This document shows positions 57,068 to 64,000 of a DNA stretch of 64,000 nt, piece by piece. Within the stretch, counting starts at the first letter, position 1; each line of letters starts with the position of its first letter. The position numbers were made by a program, and so were the translations under genes. The stretch is from Leuconostoc gasicomitatum LMG 18811. GTDB lineage: Bacteria > Bacillota > Bacilli > Lactobacillales > Lactobacillaceae. The notes below the pieces were generated by a model. The model made no database searches. It saw nothing but the letters and a program-made list of their open reading frames with translations, and was not told the origin of the DNA. The stretch lies in the NCBI RefSeq assembly GCF_000196855.1, contig NC_014319.1:1488001-1552000 (forward strand). The letters are read 5' to 3'.

Positions 57068-57400
57068 TTAGGGTTTAATATAACTATATCCCTGCTGTTG
57101 TTTAAGTGCTAACTCTACAACACCAACTGGCACTATTGAAGTTACTTCTTGTAAATCATCATTTGATATGTGACGTTGTGTCAGTGAATTGTTACAAACA
57201 ACCATATTCACATTAGGCGCATGTATGTCATTCAAATTAATATTTGCTGTTTTGACAGTTTGCTTTACTGCCTCGCCATTTATTAATAGTTCTATATCAC
57301 CCTGTATGCCGGTTTTTTGATACCAATCAACCATGTGTTTAATATTCGATAAAACTGTCGGCCATTTATCAGTCTCGTCAATATGAAAGATTACATTCAT
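57068..57400 (-). CDS. DsrE/DsrF-like family protein
   Basis: A 110-residue protein with the DsrE-like fold pattern: VIFHIDETDKWPTVLSNIKHMVDWYQ, IELLINGEAVKQ, and VVCNNSLTQRHI, where a Cys follows the strand as in the family. Such proteins carry sulfur or bind small molecules. AAGGAG site before the ATG. The 56,832-57,067 gap after its stop holds nothing I can identify. Confidence 0.78.
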   Translation of the reverse strand: MNVIFHIDETDKWPTVLSNIKHMVDWYQKTGIQGDIELLINGEAVKQTVKTANINLNDIHAPNVNMVVCNNSLTQRHISNDDLQEVTSIVPVGVVELALKQQQGYSYIKP

Positions 57401-57430
57401 GTGCTTTCTCCTTATGAATAGATTATATAC

Positions 57431-57549
57431 CAGTTATTGATACTTGTCGGCTTAGTGGTCGGTTATTTTACAAAAGCAATACTTGAATTAACACCTATTG
57501 GCTTTTTAGCAGGGTTTGCATTTTATGAATGGTCTGAAAATCGCAAATA
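57431..57549 (+). pseudogene. fragment of a small membrane protein
   Basis: A startless frame encodes LLILVGLVVGYFTKAILE followed by LTPIGFLAGFAFYEWSENRK and a TAA. The hydrophobic pattern is protein-like, but no start codon with a ribosome site exists, so I regard it as a remnant. Confidence 0.4.
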
Positions 57550-57565
57550 AAAAGTTGAGACTCAA

Positions 57566-57661
57566 ATGACATTCTTAATAAACTTAATATTAGTATTTTC
57601 GACTAGTAGTGTGTGGTTGATTGTCATGTTGGTTTGGTATTTGACACACCAAAAGAAATAA
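57566..57661 (+). CDS. possible small membrane peptide (31 aa)
   Basis: ATG 57,566 opens a short frame (MTFLINLILVFSTSSVWLIV, then MLVWYLTHQKK) with one membrane helix and a basic tail. The ribosome site is weak. It may be a real peptide or a remnant. Confidence 0.35.
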   Translation: MTFLINLILVFSTSSVWLIVMLVWYLTHQKK

Positions 57662-57721
57662 GCACTCACAAAGTGGCATACGTGCAGAACCACGTTAAAA
57701 GCATTACAGGGGATGACACAT

Positions 57722-57970
57722 ATGAAACACAAAATCATTAATATATTAATAGTAGTAATTAGTTTGTCTATAACCATGACTTTAATGATAGTTTCTATTG
57801 CGACAGGTACCCATTTATATTCAAAAATAGGCTCATCATTTATTGGTATTGTCATGTGTTTGGTCGCTGTTATAGAAATAAAAAAAGACGGCAAAATTAT
57901 TTGGTCAAACGTTGCTCCCTATTTACCGGGTGTTTGGTTCCTATTAAATCCTTGGATTCAGTACCTTTAA
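57722..57970 (+). CDS. small membrane protein (82 aa)
   Basis: Two hydrophobic helices (about 5-28 and 38-52) and a hydrophobic C-terminus. GGGGATG ribosome site before ATG 57,722. Unrecognised. The CACGTTAAAAGCAT element that precedes it also precedes the gene at 55,836. Confidence 0.6.
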   Translation: MKHKIINILIVVISLSITMTLMIVSIATGTHLYSKIGSSFIGIVMCLVAVIEIKKDGKIIWSNVAPYLPGVWFLLNPWIQYL

Positions 57971-58261
57971 TAATTTTTCCTTTTTCTTATGAAAGTTATC
58001 AAGATAAAAAATGGTTGCCTTTTACAGGTCACTCTTCAGTGATTGTGTTATCTATATTGCTAACAATACAAAATATTTACCGTTTTTATATCATATCTCA
58101 TTCATTGAAAAATATGATCTCTTTTTGAAGTTCTCCGAAGCTTTTTTATTTTCTAATATTCTCCTTACCTATCTTTAAATAGTTATGCTTGTCTGATATG
58201 ATGTGTGTATATTAATCAGTTACAAACTATTTGGATATTAAATAAACATTCAATATCCAAA
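57971..58261. other. non-coding region beside the satellite remnant
   Basis: No gene seen. A perfect 10-bp inverted repeat (TTTGGATATT / AATATCCAAA, 58,228-58,259) lies directly next to the point where the VapE-like gene is cut off. It has no T run and may mark a recombination or replication structure. Confidence 0.4.
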
Positions 58262-58819
58262 CTATAAACAATGATTAGTTACTAAATAATACGGTTTAAA
58301 ATTTTTTAACTGACTTTCTGGGTTATATGCTTTTGCTACTGTTCCAGTTAGGAATAATTTTGTAGTGATGGTTGTCACTTTATTCTTTGGCGCGCCTAAA
58401 AATTCCGGTAAAAATGTGTCAACTCTTTTCACACTGTCCCACTCACTTTTGGCCTCATCAAAATAACCAGTGGCAGGATTATAAGGGTTCAAACGACATA
58501 CCATACTGAAAGCTCGATATACTAGTTCTGGTCTTACTGTGAAATCGTATTTACGTTGTATATACTCAACAATAAAATCGTCTGCTACATCTTCAATAAT
58601 TCCTGCTTTTATAGTTCCACCTGCTATGATCATCTTGTCAATTATCTCATTGTCTCGTGTGAACTCATTAAAATGAAACTTACTGACAAACAATGGGTCA
58701 TTATTAAATATTAGCGTGACATTATTTAAAACATTTTCTTTGATGCTACCTGATTTAGTTCTAACAAATTTTTTCTGCCAAGATGGGCTATGTTCTATTT
58801 TTTCAAATGTCTCTGTCAT
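58262..58819 (-). pseudogene. VapE/D5-like satellite helicase, N-terminal part only
   Basis: A 185-residue remnant that resembles the front of virulence-associated E proteins: NDPLFVSKFHFNEFTRDNEI, VRPELVYRAFSMVCRLNPYNPATGYFDEAKSEWDSVKRVDTFLPEFLGA, then KLFLTGTVAKAYNP. In complete proteins a P-loop (GxQGxGKS) follows within about 20 residues. Here the frame ends at YYLVTNHCL, so the ATPase domain is missing. Start overlaps the primase-polymerase stop by 4 bases. Confidence 0.72.
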
Positions 58820-59710
58820 GCAATCCCCCTTTTAGCCCGCTGTCGTTCTTTGTTATAAACTGATCTAAATAAAGCATTAATTTCTTTATCTGGCAATAGC
58901 ATATCACTTTCACTGTTTATTTTTTGTATGATTTGATAAGCAATATTTGGATCAACTTCAATACGTAATAAGTAACCAGACAATGACACAGCTTGCATAT
59001 TCCTTTGTCCCTCAGTGAAGCCGTTAATCATCATTTCCCAACGTTCCTGAACTGTGTACCGTGCTTGCCTATACTGCTTTCCATGCCCATTAGTAGATAT
59101 GCTCGTTGCTAGATCAATTAACCATTGTGCCATGATATTTGCATCAGAGAAATTGCTACCGAAATGCTGATAACCGATTGAGCCACCATCTAAACTTTTA
59201 ACACTTGGCGTAACAGTGATTTTATCTGTAATTAGCTCCACACCGTCCATTAGATCATGTTTGAATGTCTTAATGTCAACCGTCAGGCACGCGGTAAAAT
59301 ACACGTATTCCTTGTCTTGGCGTTGTTTCAAACATCTCACTATCAAAGTTGGCATTGATGCCCGCTTGCTTTAATGAACGCAACCCATTCTTATGAGGTG
59401 TGTGCCTGTCAATATCCAAGACAACTAAATTTGTATCTTTCAGTGAGATGCCTATGTTGCTATTAGCACCATATTTCAAGAACATATCAGTAAAAAGTAA
59501 AAGTACCTTAACATCAGAAGTGGCATCTAAATGCCCGTTACTGCCTTTATACGGAGCATTTGTTCCCTGTGCCAGCAGATATACTTTAAACCCCTGCTCT
59601 ATCAAATCATGACTTTTTATGATACAATCAGACTTGATAAATTCTTTATTCGCCTCTTGAACATTTGCCGTCAAACTCGTGTTCATGGGCTTTTTTTGTG
59701 TCTCATTCAT
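58816..59710 (-). pseudogene. satellite primase-polymerase (Prim-Pol), frameshifted
   Basis: The first frame (59,276-59,710) has Prim-Pol motifs: GTNAPYKGSNGHLDATS, NIGISLKDTNLVVLDIDRH with the metal-binding DxD, and TPRQGIRVFYRVPDG. The second frame (58,816-59,355) continues DIKTFKHDLMDGVELITDKI and ends in a helical region. The break is at 59,276-59,285, where one extra base would join PDG to VDIKTF. It replicates satellite DNA from its origin in intact elements. Confidence 0.78.
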
Positions 59711-59820
59711 TTAAATGTCCTCTTTCTTTTTTCATCGTCTTGCCCAAAGGCAACACCAACACTGAACGCCATAAAAATTATCGCTAATAATATAAATACT
59801 TCCGACAGCCACATAATCAT
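59707..59820 (-). CDS. small membrane protein of the satellite (37 aa)
   Basis: A 37-residue peptide, MIMWLSEVFILLAIIFMAFS followed by VGVAFGQDDEKRKRTFK, with one helix and a charged C-terminus. It has an AGGAGG ribosome site and overlaps the Cro-like gene (ATGA) before it and the Prim-Pol start after it, which argues that it is a real gene. Function unknown. Confidence 0.7.
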   Translation of the reverse strand: MIMWLSEVFILLAIIFMAFSVGVAFGQDDEKRKRTFK

Positions 59821-60017
59821 TTCTCTTCCTCCTTTAGCAACCAATCATTCAACTTGTCAAACGTGCGCTCCTGTACAATGACCGTTTTTCCTTTAATGAT
59901 GTCAGACAATGTAGAACGATTCACACCCGTAATAACAGCTAGCTGTTTTATTGTTATTCGCTTTTTAGCTTTGCTGACAAGTAGGTCTTCCGTAAATTTC
60001 TGATTAATATACTTCAT
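59817..60017 (-). CDS. Cro-like helix-turn-helix regulator
   Basis: A 66-residue DNA-binding protein: KRITIKQLAVITGVNRSTLSDIIKGKT is the helix-turn-helix. ATG 60,017 has an AAAGGAG site; the longer frame upstream runs through the operators and is not credible. It is the first gene of the leftward operon and is divergent from the CI-like gene. Probably the early regulator of the satellite switch. Confidence 0.82.
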   Translation of the reverse strand: MKYINQKFTEDLLVSKAKKRITIKQLAVITGVNRSTLSDIIKGKTVIVQERTFDKLNDWLLKEEEK

Positions 60018-60031
60018 GTTTTCTCCTTTTT

Positions 60032-60125
60032 GACAATTAGTAATTGTCTTTATGTCACTAATTATAGACAATTGCTAATTGTCTGTCAACTATTAATTGT
60101 CTTATTGTCTCAAAAATTGTATAAT
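60032..60125. promoter_or_regulatory. divergent switch region with three 17-bp palindromic operators
   Basis: Operators: O1 GACAATTAGTAATTGTC (60,032-60,048), O2 GACAATTGCTAATTGTC (60,067-60,083), O3 GTCAACTATTAATTGTC (60,085-60,101). The leftward promoter is TTGACA (60,084-60,089) and TATAAT (60,061-60,066), with O2 exactly filling the 17-base spacer. The rightward promoter has TTGTCT (60,097-60,102) and TATAAT (60,120-60,125), 17 apart, with O3 over its -35. Binding at O2 should block the lytic-type promoter; O3 would adjust the repressor promoter. Confidence 0.85.
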
Positions 60126-60159
60126 ACATATATAAATCAAGTCTAAAAGGTAGTAAATC

Positions 60160-60690
60160 ATGAATGAAATATGGGCATCTCGCTTGAAGTCTGAGCGATT
60201 GAAAAAGAAAAAAACTCAAAAAGATATTGCTGACTTTTTAGGAATGACCAAACAAGCTGTCCAACGCTATGAATCTAGTCTAAGCATTCCAAAATTAGCA
60301 ACTTGGGAAAAACTAGCTGATTATTTTGATGTTCCTGTCTCATATTTGATGGGAATTGATGAAATGCGTAAGAGAAGCAAAGATAGTATCCAACGTATGA
60401 AACGCGATCATGGAATAGTTCTACAAACACAACTTGACAGGTTACAGAACACAGACCTAAACCCTATGCAACCGCTGACAGTAGCCAAGGCGATAGAGCT
60501 AGTAATGGATCTATACGATAAATATGACTTCAATTCAGAAGAAACTACAGAAATATCAACCATTTTGAATGCGCTAACTTTTATGATTAACAATTCCATT
60601 GATGACGATGATGACTATCAAAACACAATTGACGGCTTCACAAAACTAGTTAATAATTTAAAAGAGCAAAATAAAAAAGCCTCCGACTAA
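60160..60690 (+). CDS. CI-like repressor without a LexA-type protease domain
   Basis: A 176-residue XRE-family regulator: KKTQKDIADFLGMTKQAVQRYESSLSIPKLATWEKLADYF is the helix-turn-helix (about 17-56), followed by DVPVSYLMGIDE and an acidic helical C-terminal region. There is no S24 peptidase domain, so SOS-triggered self-cleavage is unlikely. In PICIs the master repressor is instead removed by a helper-phage protein; the same is expected here. AAAAGGTAG site before ATG 60,160. Confidence 0.85.
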   Translation: MNEIWASRLKSERLKKKKTQKDIADFLGMTKQAVQRYESSLSIPKLATWEKLADYFDVPVSYLMGIDEMRKRSKDSIQRMKRDHGIVLQTQLDRLQNTDLNPMQPLTVAKAIELVMDLYDKYDFNSEETTEISTILNALTFMINNSIDDDDDYQNTIDGFTKLVNNLKEQNKKASD

Positions 60691-60702
60691 ACGGGGGCTT
60701 TT
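60675..60702 (+). terminator. terminator of the CI-like repressor gene
   Basis: AAAAGCCTCC / GGGGGCTTTT stem with an 8-base loop that contains the stop codon, and a TTTTCTT tail on the plus strand. Confidence 0.78.
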
Positions 60703-60718
60703 CTTGTGCATATTTAAA

Positions 60719-60892
60719 TTAAACTTTGGAAAGCATAAATAAGGCTTGCTTTACCTTCTTATCTTTAAAAATCTGTTCGTTAATATTTTCATAAAAGTGA
60801 TCACTTTTTAATTCAATCTCTTTTTCATTTAGGTCTACTGTTTTAGAAAAGTTAATTTTTGAGCTTTTCGGTTGGTTATTTAGTGTAAACAT
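60719..60892 (-). CDS. small protein (57 aa), possible partner of the Fic/Doc-like gene
   Basis: MFTLNNQPKSSKINFSKTVD begins a 57-residue charged helical protein ending in VKQALFMLSKV, with a strong AGGAGG site before ATG 60,892. It lies 84 bp after the Fic/Doc-like gene on the same strand. Size and position would suit an antitoxin, but I do not recognise the family. Confidence 0.55.
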   Translation of the reverse strand: MFTLNNQPKSSKINFSKTVDLNEKEIELKSDHFYENINEQIFKDKKVKQALFMLSKV

Positions 60893-60976
60893 ATATTTGC
60901 CTCCTAATGTTTAATAAGTCTATATTATTATAACATACACATATATAATACACATATATAATACAAATTTATTTTT

Positions 60977-61633
60977 TCAAAGGTCTATCCATTCAAATAT
61001 TTCGTATATTTCATTGAACTTTTTCATGTTTTCTAAATGAAGAGAGGAATTATTAAGTATAAACTGTTTCAATTCTGATTCACTCATTCTTTTTTCTGCG
61101 ATTTTCACAGTTATATCATACAGTTCTTTAGAAGTATGGATATTAAGACTGATGAAATTTATAGCAAGAAATTGTAATCCAGTTAACATGGCTGTTCTTT
61201 TATTTCCGTTATGAAATAATTGTTTGGTAGCTATTGTATACCACAAATACGTTGCTTTATCAATTATCGTTGGATGATACTCTCTTCCAAAAGTGTATTG
61301 ATCACTCAAGGCTAAAATTTGTTCCAAGCCACCCCTATCTTTTAATCCATAGTTACTGTCTTCTTTAAATAATTTTTCTGCTTGAGCATTGATGTCAACC
61401 ATGTGATCTACAGATATATTATTGGTTTTCACAGTTATTAGTGCATAATAATATTTTTTTGTTTTAGTATTTACTGTTAACCGCCTATACCCCGCTCGTT
61501 GAACTGTGTGTAGGCTAATGATCGCGCTATCAAATACTTTACTTTGCACTAACAGTTTTTTAAACTCAAAAAGTTGTTTTCTATTATCATGAGAATATAT
61601 ATATGCACCATTAACAATCAGATCTTTTGACAA
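60977..61633 (-). CDS. Fic/Doc-like protein with an altered catalytic motif
   Basis: A 218-residue protein with an unusual N-terminal region of about 75 residues and a Doc-like domain: NYGLKDRGGLEQILALSDQY and QLFHNGNKRTAMLTGLQFLAINF. The Fic motif is normally HxFxDGNKRxxR; here the His is Gln and the Asp/Glu is Asn, so transfer activity is doubtful or different. It uses TTG 61,633 after an AAAGGA site. It lies between the CI-like gene and ssrA, so it may be satellite cargo. Confidence 0.72.
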   Translation of the reverse strand: MSKDLIVNGAYIYSHDNRKQLFEFKKLLVQSKVFDSAIISLHTVQRAGYRRLTVNTKTKKYYYALITVKTNNISVDHMVDINAQAEKLFKEDSNYGLKDRGGLEQILALSDQYTFGREYHPTIIDKATYLWYTIATKQLFHNGNKRTAMLTGLQFLAINFISLNIHTSKELYDITVKIAEKRMSESELKQFILNNSSLHLENMKKFNEIYEIFEWIDL

Positions 61634-62131
61634 AGTGATTTATCCTTTCGGGTCATTATATATTTATCATACAATTAAATTATTTTCTGTGCAAGCACGC
61701 CCCAATTCAGGGCACTCTATCTGACGCACTGATTTGGTGCATCAGCATACAACACCTGAAAGTACACTTGTAGAGCTATGTACCAGAAGTACACCCCTAA
61801 ATCTCTCTTTCGCAGATAGTTGCGAACTGCTTTCCGCACATGTGAGGAATATTCGACATATCTGTCGAAACTTGTTTTCCACACTGGAGAACTATGTATA
61901 TATACATCATTAAGTGTATATTATTGAAATATGTACCACATTTTTATTTATGTGTTATTTGCTCAAACAAAAAACGGCTTGAATGCCGTCCTGTCGCTCA
62001 ATCATCATTATTTTTTTGTGTTATTTTTGTGTTATTTCGCTTGAAATACCGTGCAATGTAATGAAATACTTTTTATAATAAAAGGCGCTACATCAAGGTT
62101 TTTGCAACCTTATGCAACGCCATGAAATGCT
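61634..62131. other. non-coding satellite border with inverted repeats
   Basis: About 500 bases without a gene. Structures seen: CTGACGCAC / GTGCATCAG hairpin (61,721-61,746), the near palindrome TTCGACATATCTGTCGAA around 61,855, ATGTATATATACAT around 61,894, a terminator at 61,971, and two copies of a GCAAxxxxATGAAAT motif near 62,055 and 62,113. These suit an origin and integrase-binding region, but none is proven. Confidence 0.5.
61968..61991 (-). terminator. terminator downstream of ssrA
   Basis: ACGGC / GCCGT stem with a 6-base loop and TTTTTTG on the minus strand, 145 bases after the tmRNA 3' end. Confidence 0.6.
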
Positions 62132-62134
62132 TAG

Positions 62135-62490
62135 TGGAGCCGAGGGGAGTCGAACCCCTGTCCAAACCACCCGGTACATAAACTTCTACGCTTATAGTAT
62201 TGTCATTTAAATTTCATGATATGTTACGCCACAACACAAGGCCACTACACACCACTAACCTGATTATTTTGACAAACATGTTCCAGATGTAAGCATATTT
62301 GCGATCTGACCTTTTATGACCTAATCTCAGATGTCAGCAACCAAGACTAAGTTACGCTTCACTGTTTTTTAAGCAGCGATTGCGAAAGAGTTTTCGTTTT
62401 TTGCAGTTAAAATGTCTGCCCGTTTTAACGCCCGGATGGCGAAACGCAGTCCATGCCCTAAGCAACCTGTCGAATTCCAAAAACGACCCC
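62135..62490 (-). ncRNA. ssrA: transfer-messenger RNA (tmRNA)
   Basis: The 5' end GGGGTCGTTTTTGGAATTCG and the 3' end with GGGGTTCGACTCCCC then TCGGCTCCA form the tRNA-like domain; acceptor pairs include G-U wobbles. The tag frame (62,369-62,404) reads GCA AAA AAC ... TAA and encodes AKNENSFAIAA, a tag that I associate with Leuconostoc. It rescues stalled ribosomes with SmpB. The three bases after the discriminator A read CTA, not CCA, at the border to the satellite remnant. Confidence 0.96.
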
Positions 62491-62580
62491 AAAATGTGAA
62501 TCTTATCGTACAACCACTTTTTTATTAAGTCATTTAAATAAAAAAGTTACCGACAAATGTCAATAACTTATTATAACATA

Positions 62581-63378
62581 TTAAAATGCTCTGAAACGTG
62601 CACGCCTTTGTTTAACCAAATCTTGAGGTGATAAAGCATTCAACTGCTTAAATTCATCATCTAACCGTTTGCGCATTAAATTAAATACACGGGTATGGCT
62701 GCGTGACTCCGGAATGACATATTCAATGACTTTTTTTGCTAATAAATCCTTTGGTGTCAATCCCATAACAGCTGCCGCCTCATCAGCGCGTTTACTATCT
62801 TTCCATAAAATGGAAGCAAACCCTTCTGGAGACAAAATTGAATAGGTGGCATTTTGAAACATCCATACTTGATCACTTGTTGCTAAGGCTAAAGCTCCCC
62901 CTGAACCACCTTCACCATATATAATAGCAATCATTGGTACAGTAAGCTTCATAGATTCTAAAATAGATGTGGCAATGGCTTCACCTTGTCCTTGTGCTTC
63001 TGCCGTCTTGCCTGGAAAAGCACCCGGTGTATTAATAAACGTGATAATTGGCCGATGAAACTTATTCGCCTGTTGCATTAAACGTTGTGCTTTTCGATAA
63101 CCCCATGGTTCTGGTGAACCATTACGTTTACTTAATTTATCATGAATATCAATGCCCTTATCAATTGCAATCACCGTCACGGGTGTGCCATTCAATGCTG
63201 CAATGCCACCTATTACGGACATATCATCGCCGCTTAAACGATCACCATGTAATTCCACGAAATCTGTAAATATGCCATCAATTATTTCGCGTGCTAAGAA
63301 GCGATCTTCTCGAGATTTTTTAACGACTTCTGCAGGCGTTAATTCATGTTTAAAGAGATTCAATCCAATATTTACCAT
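62581..63378 (-). CDS. accA: acetyl-CoA carboxylase carboxyltransferase subunit alpha
   Basis: A 265-residue carboxyltransferase alpha subunit: FHRPIITFINTPGAFPGKTAEAQGQGEAIA and YGEGGSGGALALATSDQVWM form the acyl-CoA and carboxybiotin site. It makes malonyl-CoA with AccD for fatty-acid synthesis. GGAGG before ATG 63,378. The ATG is directly after the accD stop. Last gene before ssrA; no clear terminator is visible between 62,491 and 62,580. Confidence 0.95.
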   Translation of the reverse strand: MVNIGLNLFKHELTPAEVVKKSREDRFLAREIIDGIFTDFVELHGDRLSGDDMSVIGGIAALNGTPVTVIAIDKGIDIHDKLSKRNGSPEPWGYRKAQRLMQQANKFHRPIITFINTPGAFPGKTAEAQGQGEAIATSILESMKLTVPMIAIIYGEGGSGGALALATSDQVWMFQNATYSILSPEGFASILWKDSKRADEAAAVMGLTPKDLLAKKVIEYVIPESRSHTRVFNLMRKRLDDEFKQLNALSPQDLVKQRRARFRAF

Positions 63379-63379
63379 G

Positions 63380-64000
63380 TTAAACCTCCGTCACATGATG
63401 CAATTTCACTATTTTTGCAATTACTTGGTTCAGTTCTGAACGCGGCACAATCTGATCTACAAAACCATTTGTCATCAACGTTTCTGCACGTTGAAAATCT
63501 TTAGGCAATTTTTCATGAATAGTTGATTCAATTACACGAGCACCAGCAAAACCAATTAATGCATGCGGCTCAGCTAAAGTAATGTCGCCTTGCATGGCAA
63601 AGCTTGCTGTGACACCACCTGTCGTGGGATCAGTTAGGACAACAAGATATAACAACCCAGCCTCTTGATGTGCTGCAACAACTGCAGAAACTTTGGCCAT
63701 TTGCATAAGTGAGTTGATACCTTCTTGCATGCGTGCACCACCAGATGCGGTGAATAATACAACAGGCAAAAAATTTTCAGTAGCATATTCAAAAAGACGT
63801 GTAATTTTTTCCCCAGTCATTGAACCAAGCGATCCCATCATAAAGTATGAATCCATAATACCAAGGGCTACTTTTTCACCTTCAATTTTTGCAACGCCTG
63901 TTAGGACTGATTCACCTAACTCGGTTTGAGATTTAGCTCGTGCAAGTTTGTCGGCATAGCCAGGAAAATCAGGATTCATCATTTCAATTTCTGAATCCAT
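63380..64000 (-). CDS. accD: acetyl-CoA carboxylase carboxyltransferase subunit beta, C-terminal part (cut by window edge)
   Basis: The last 206 residues of Acc[50 protein letters not shown], and [19 protein letters not shown] are the core carboxyltransferase motifs. The N-terminal zinc ribbon lies beyond the right edge. Overlapping order accD-accA is as usual in lactic acid bacteria. Confidence 0.94.
   Translation of the reverse strand: MDSEIEMMNPDFPGYADKLARAKSQTELGESVLTGVAKIEGEKVALGIMDSYFMMGSLGSMTGEKITRLFEYATENFLPVVLFTASGGARMQEGINSLMQMAKVSAVVAAHQEAGLLYLVVLTDPTTGGVTASFAMQGDITLAEPHALIGFAGARVIESTIHEKLPKDFQRAETLMTNGFVDQIVPRSELNQVIAKIVKLHHVTEV

Noticed and set aside
59531-59881. 116-residue plus-strand frame across the primase-polymerase
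   Set aside because: Antisense to genes with clear motifs and overlapping coupled start codons.

Overview
The window is a low-GC Gram-positive chromosome segment that I assign to Leuconostoc or a close relative. The assignment rests on four things: a mannitol 2-dehydrogenase with the FupL-type fructose permease and fructokinase typical of heterofermentative lactic acid bacteria, a tmRNA whose tag reads AKNENSFAIAA, many Lactobacillales-type gene pairs (coiA-pepF, dnaB-dnaI, zapA-cvpA-mutS2, pheS-pheT), and general codon and base use. No search was run, so species is not claimed.

Positions 1-43,480 are mostly ordinary core genome. In order they hold: a cut alpha/beta hydrolase; tgt-yajC; radC; an MFS exporter with folC; a DEAD-box helicase; a serine hydrolase, murF, an RNA m5U methyltransferase, rpmE2, murA; the T-box controlled pheS-pheT; an HxlR regulator; a fructose/mannitol locus (scrK, a glyoxalase-like gene, fupL, mannitol dehydrogenase, a LacI regulator) with matching operators; a hydroxyacid dehydrogenase, cdd, pepF, coiA; a polar amino-acid ABC system with two substrate-binding/permease fusions around one ATPase; a Bmp-type nucleoside-binding protein; a Gtf3-like glycosyltransferase; tRNA-Cys; a YibE/F pair; and dnaI, dnaB, coaE, mutM, mutS2, cvpA, zapA. 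Several enzymes here have lost cysteines that their families normally need: Tgt has no cysteine at all, RumA lacks its Fe-S ligands, and MurA has Asp in place of the fosfomycin-target Cys.

Positions 43,533-52,436 are an inserted phage satellite of about 8.8 kb, bounded by 58-bp direct repeats made of the 5' end of rnhC. It carries a head and DNA-packaging set (terS, terL, portal, protease/capsid, connector, head-closure) with no tail or lysis genes, one unrecognised cargo gene, and the C-terminal stub of a tyrosine integrase. This is the layout of a capsid-forming phage-inducible chromosomal island. It is decayed: terL, portal and protease/capsid carry frameshifts and amber codons, and an IS3-family element sits where the control and replication genes should be.

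Positions 52,400-58,200 hold rnhC (its upstream region replaced by the satellite) and a loosely packed accessory stretch of small membrane and stress-type genes with gene fragments. Positions 58,262-62,135 hold the complementary half of a second satellite next to the tmRNA 3' end: a CI/Cro-like switch with three palindromic operators, a small membrane protein, a frameshifted primase-polymerase, a VapE-like helicase cut off before its P-loop, and a Fic/Doc-like gene with a small partner. The window closes with ssrA, accA and the 3' part of accD.
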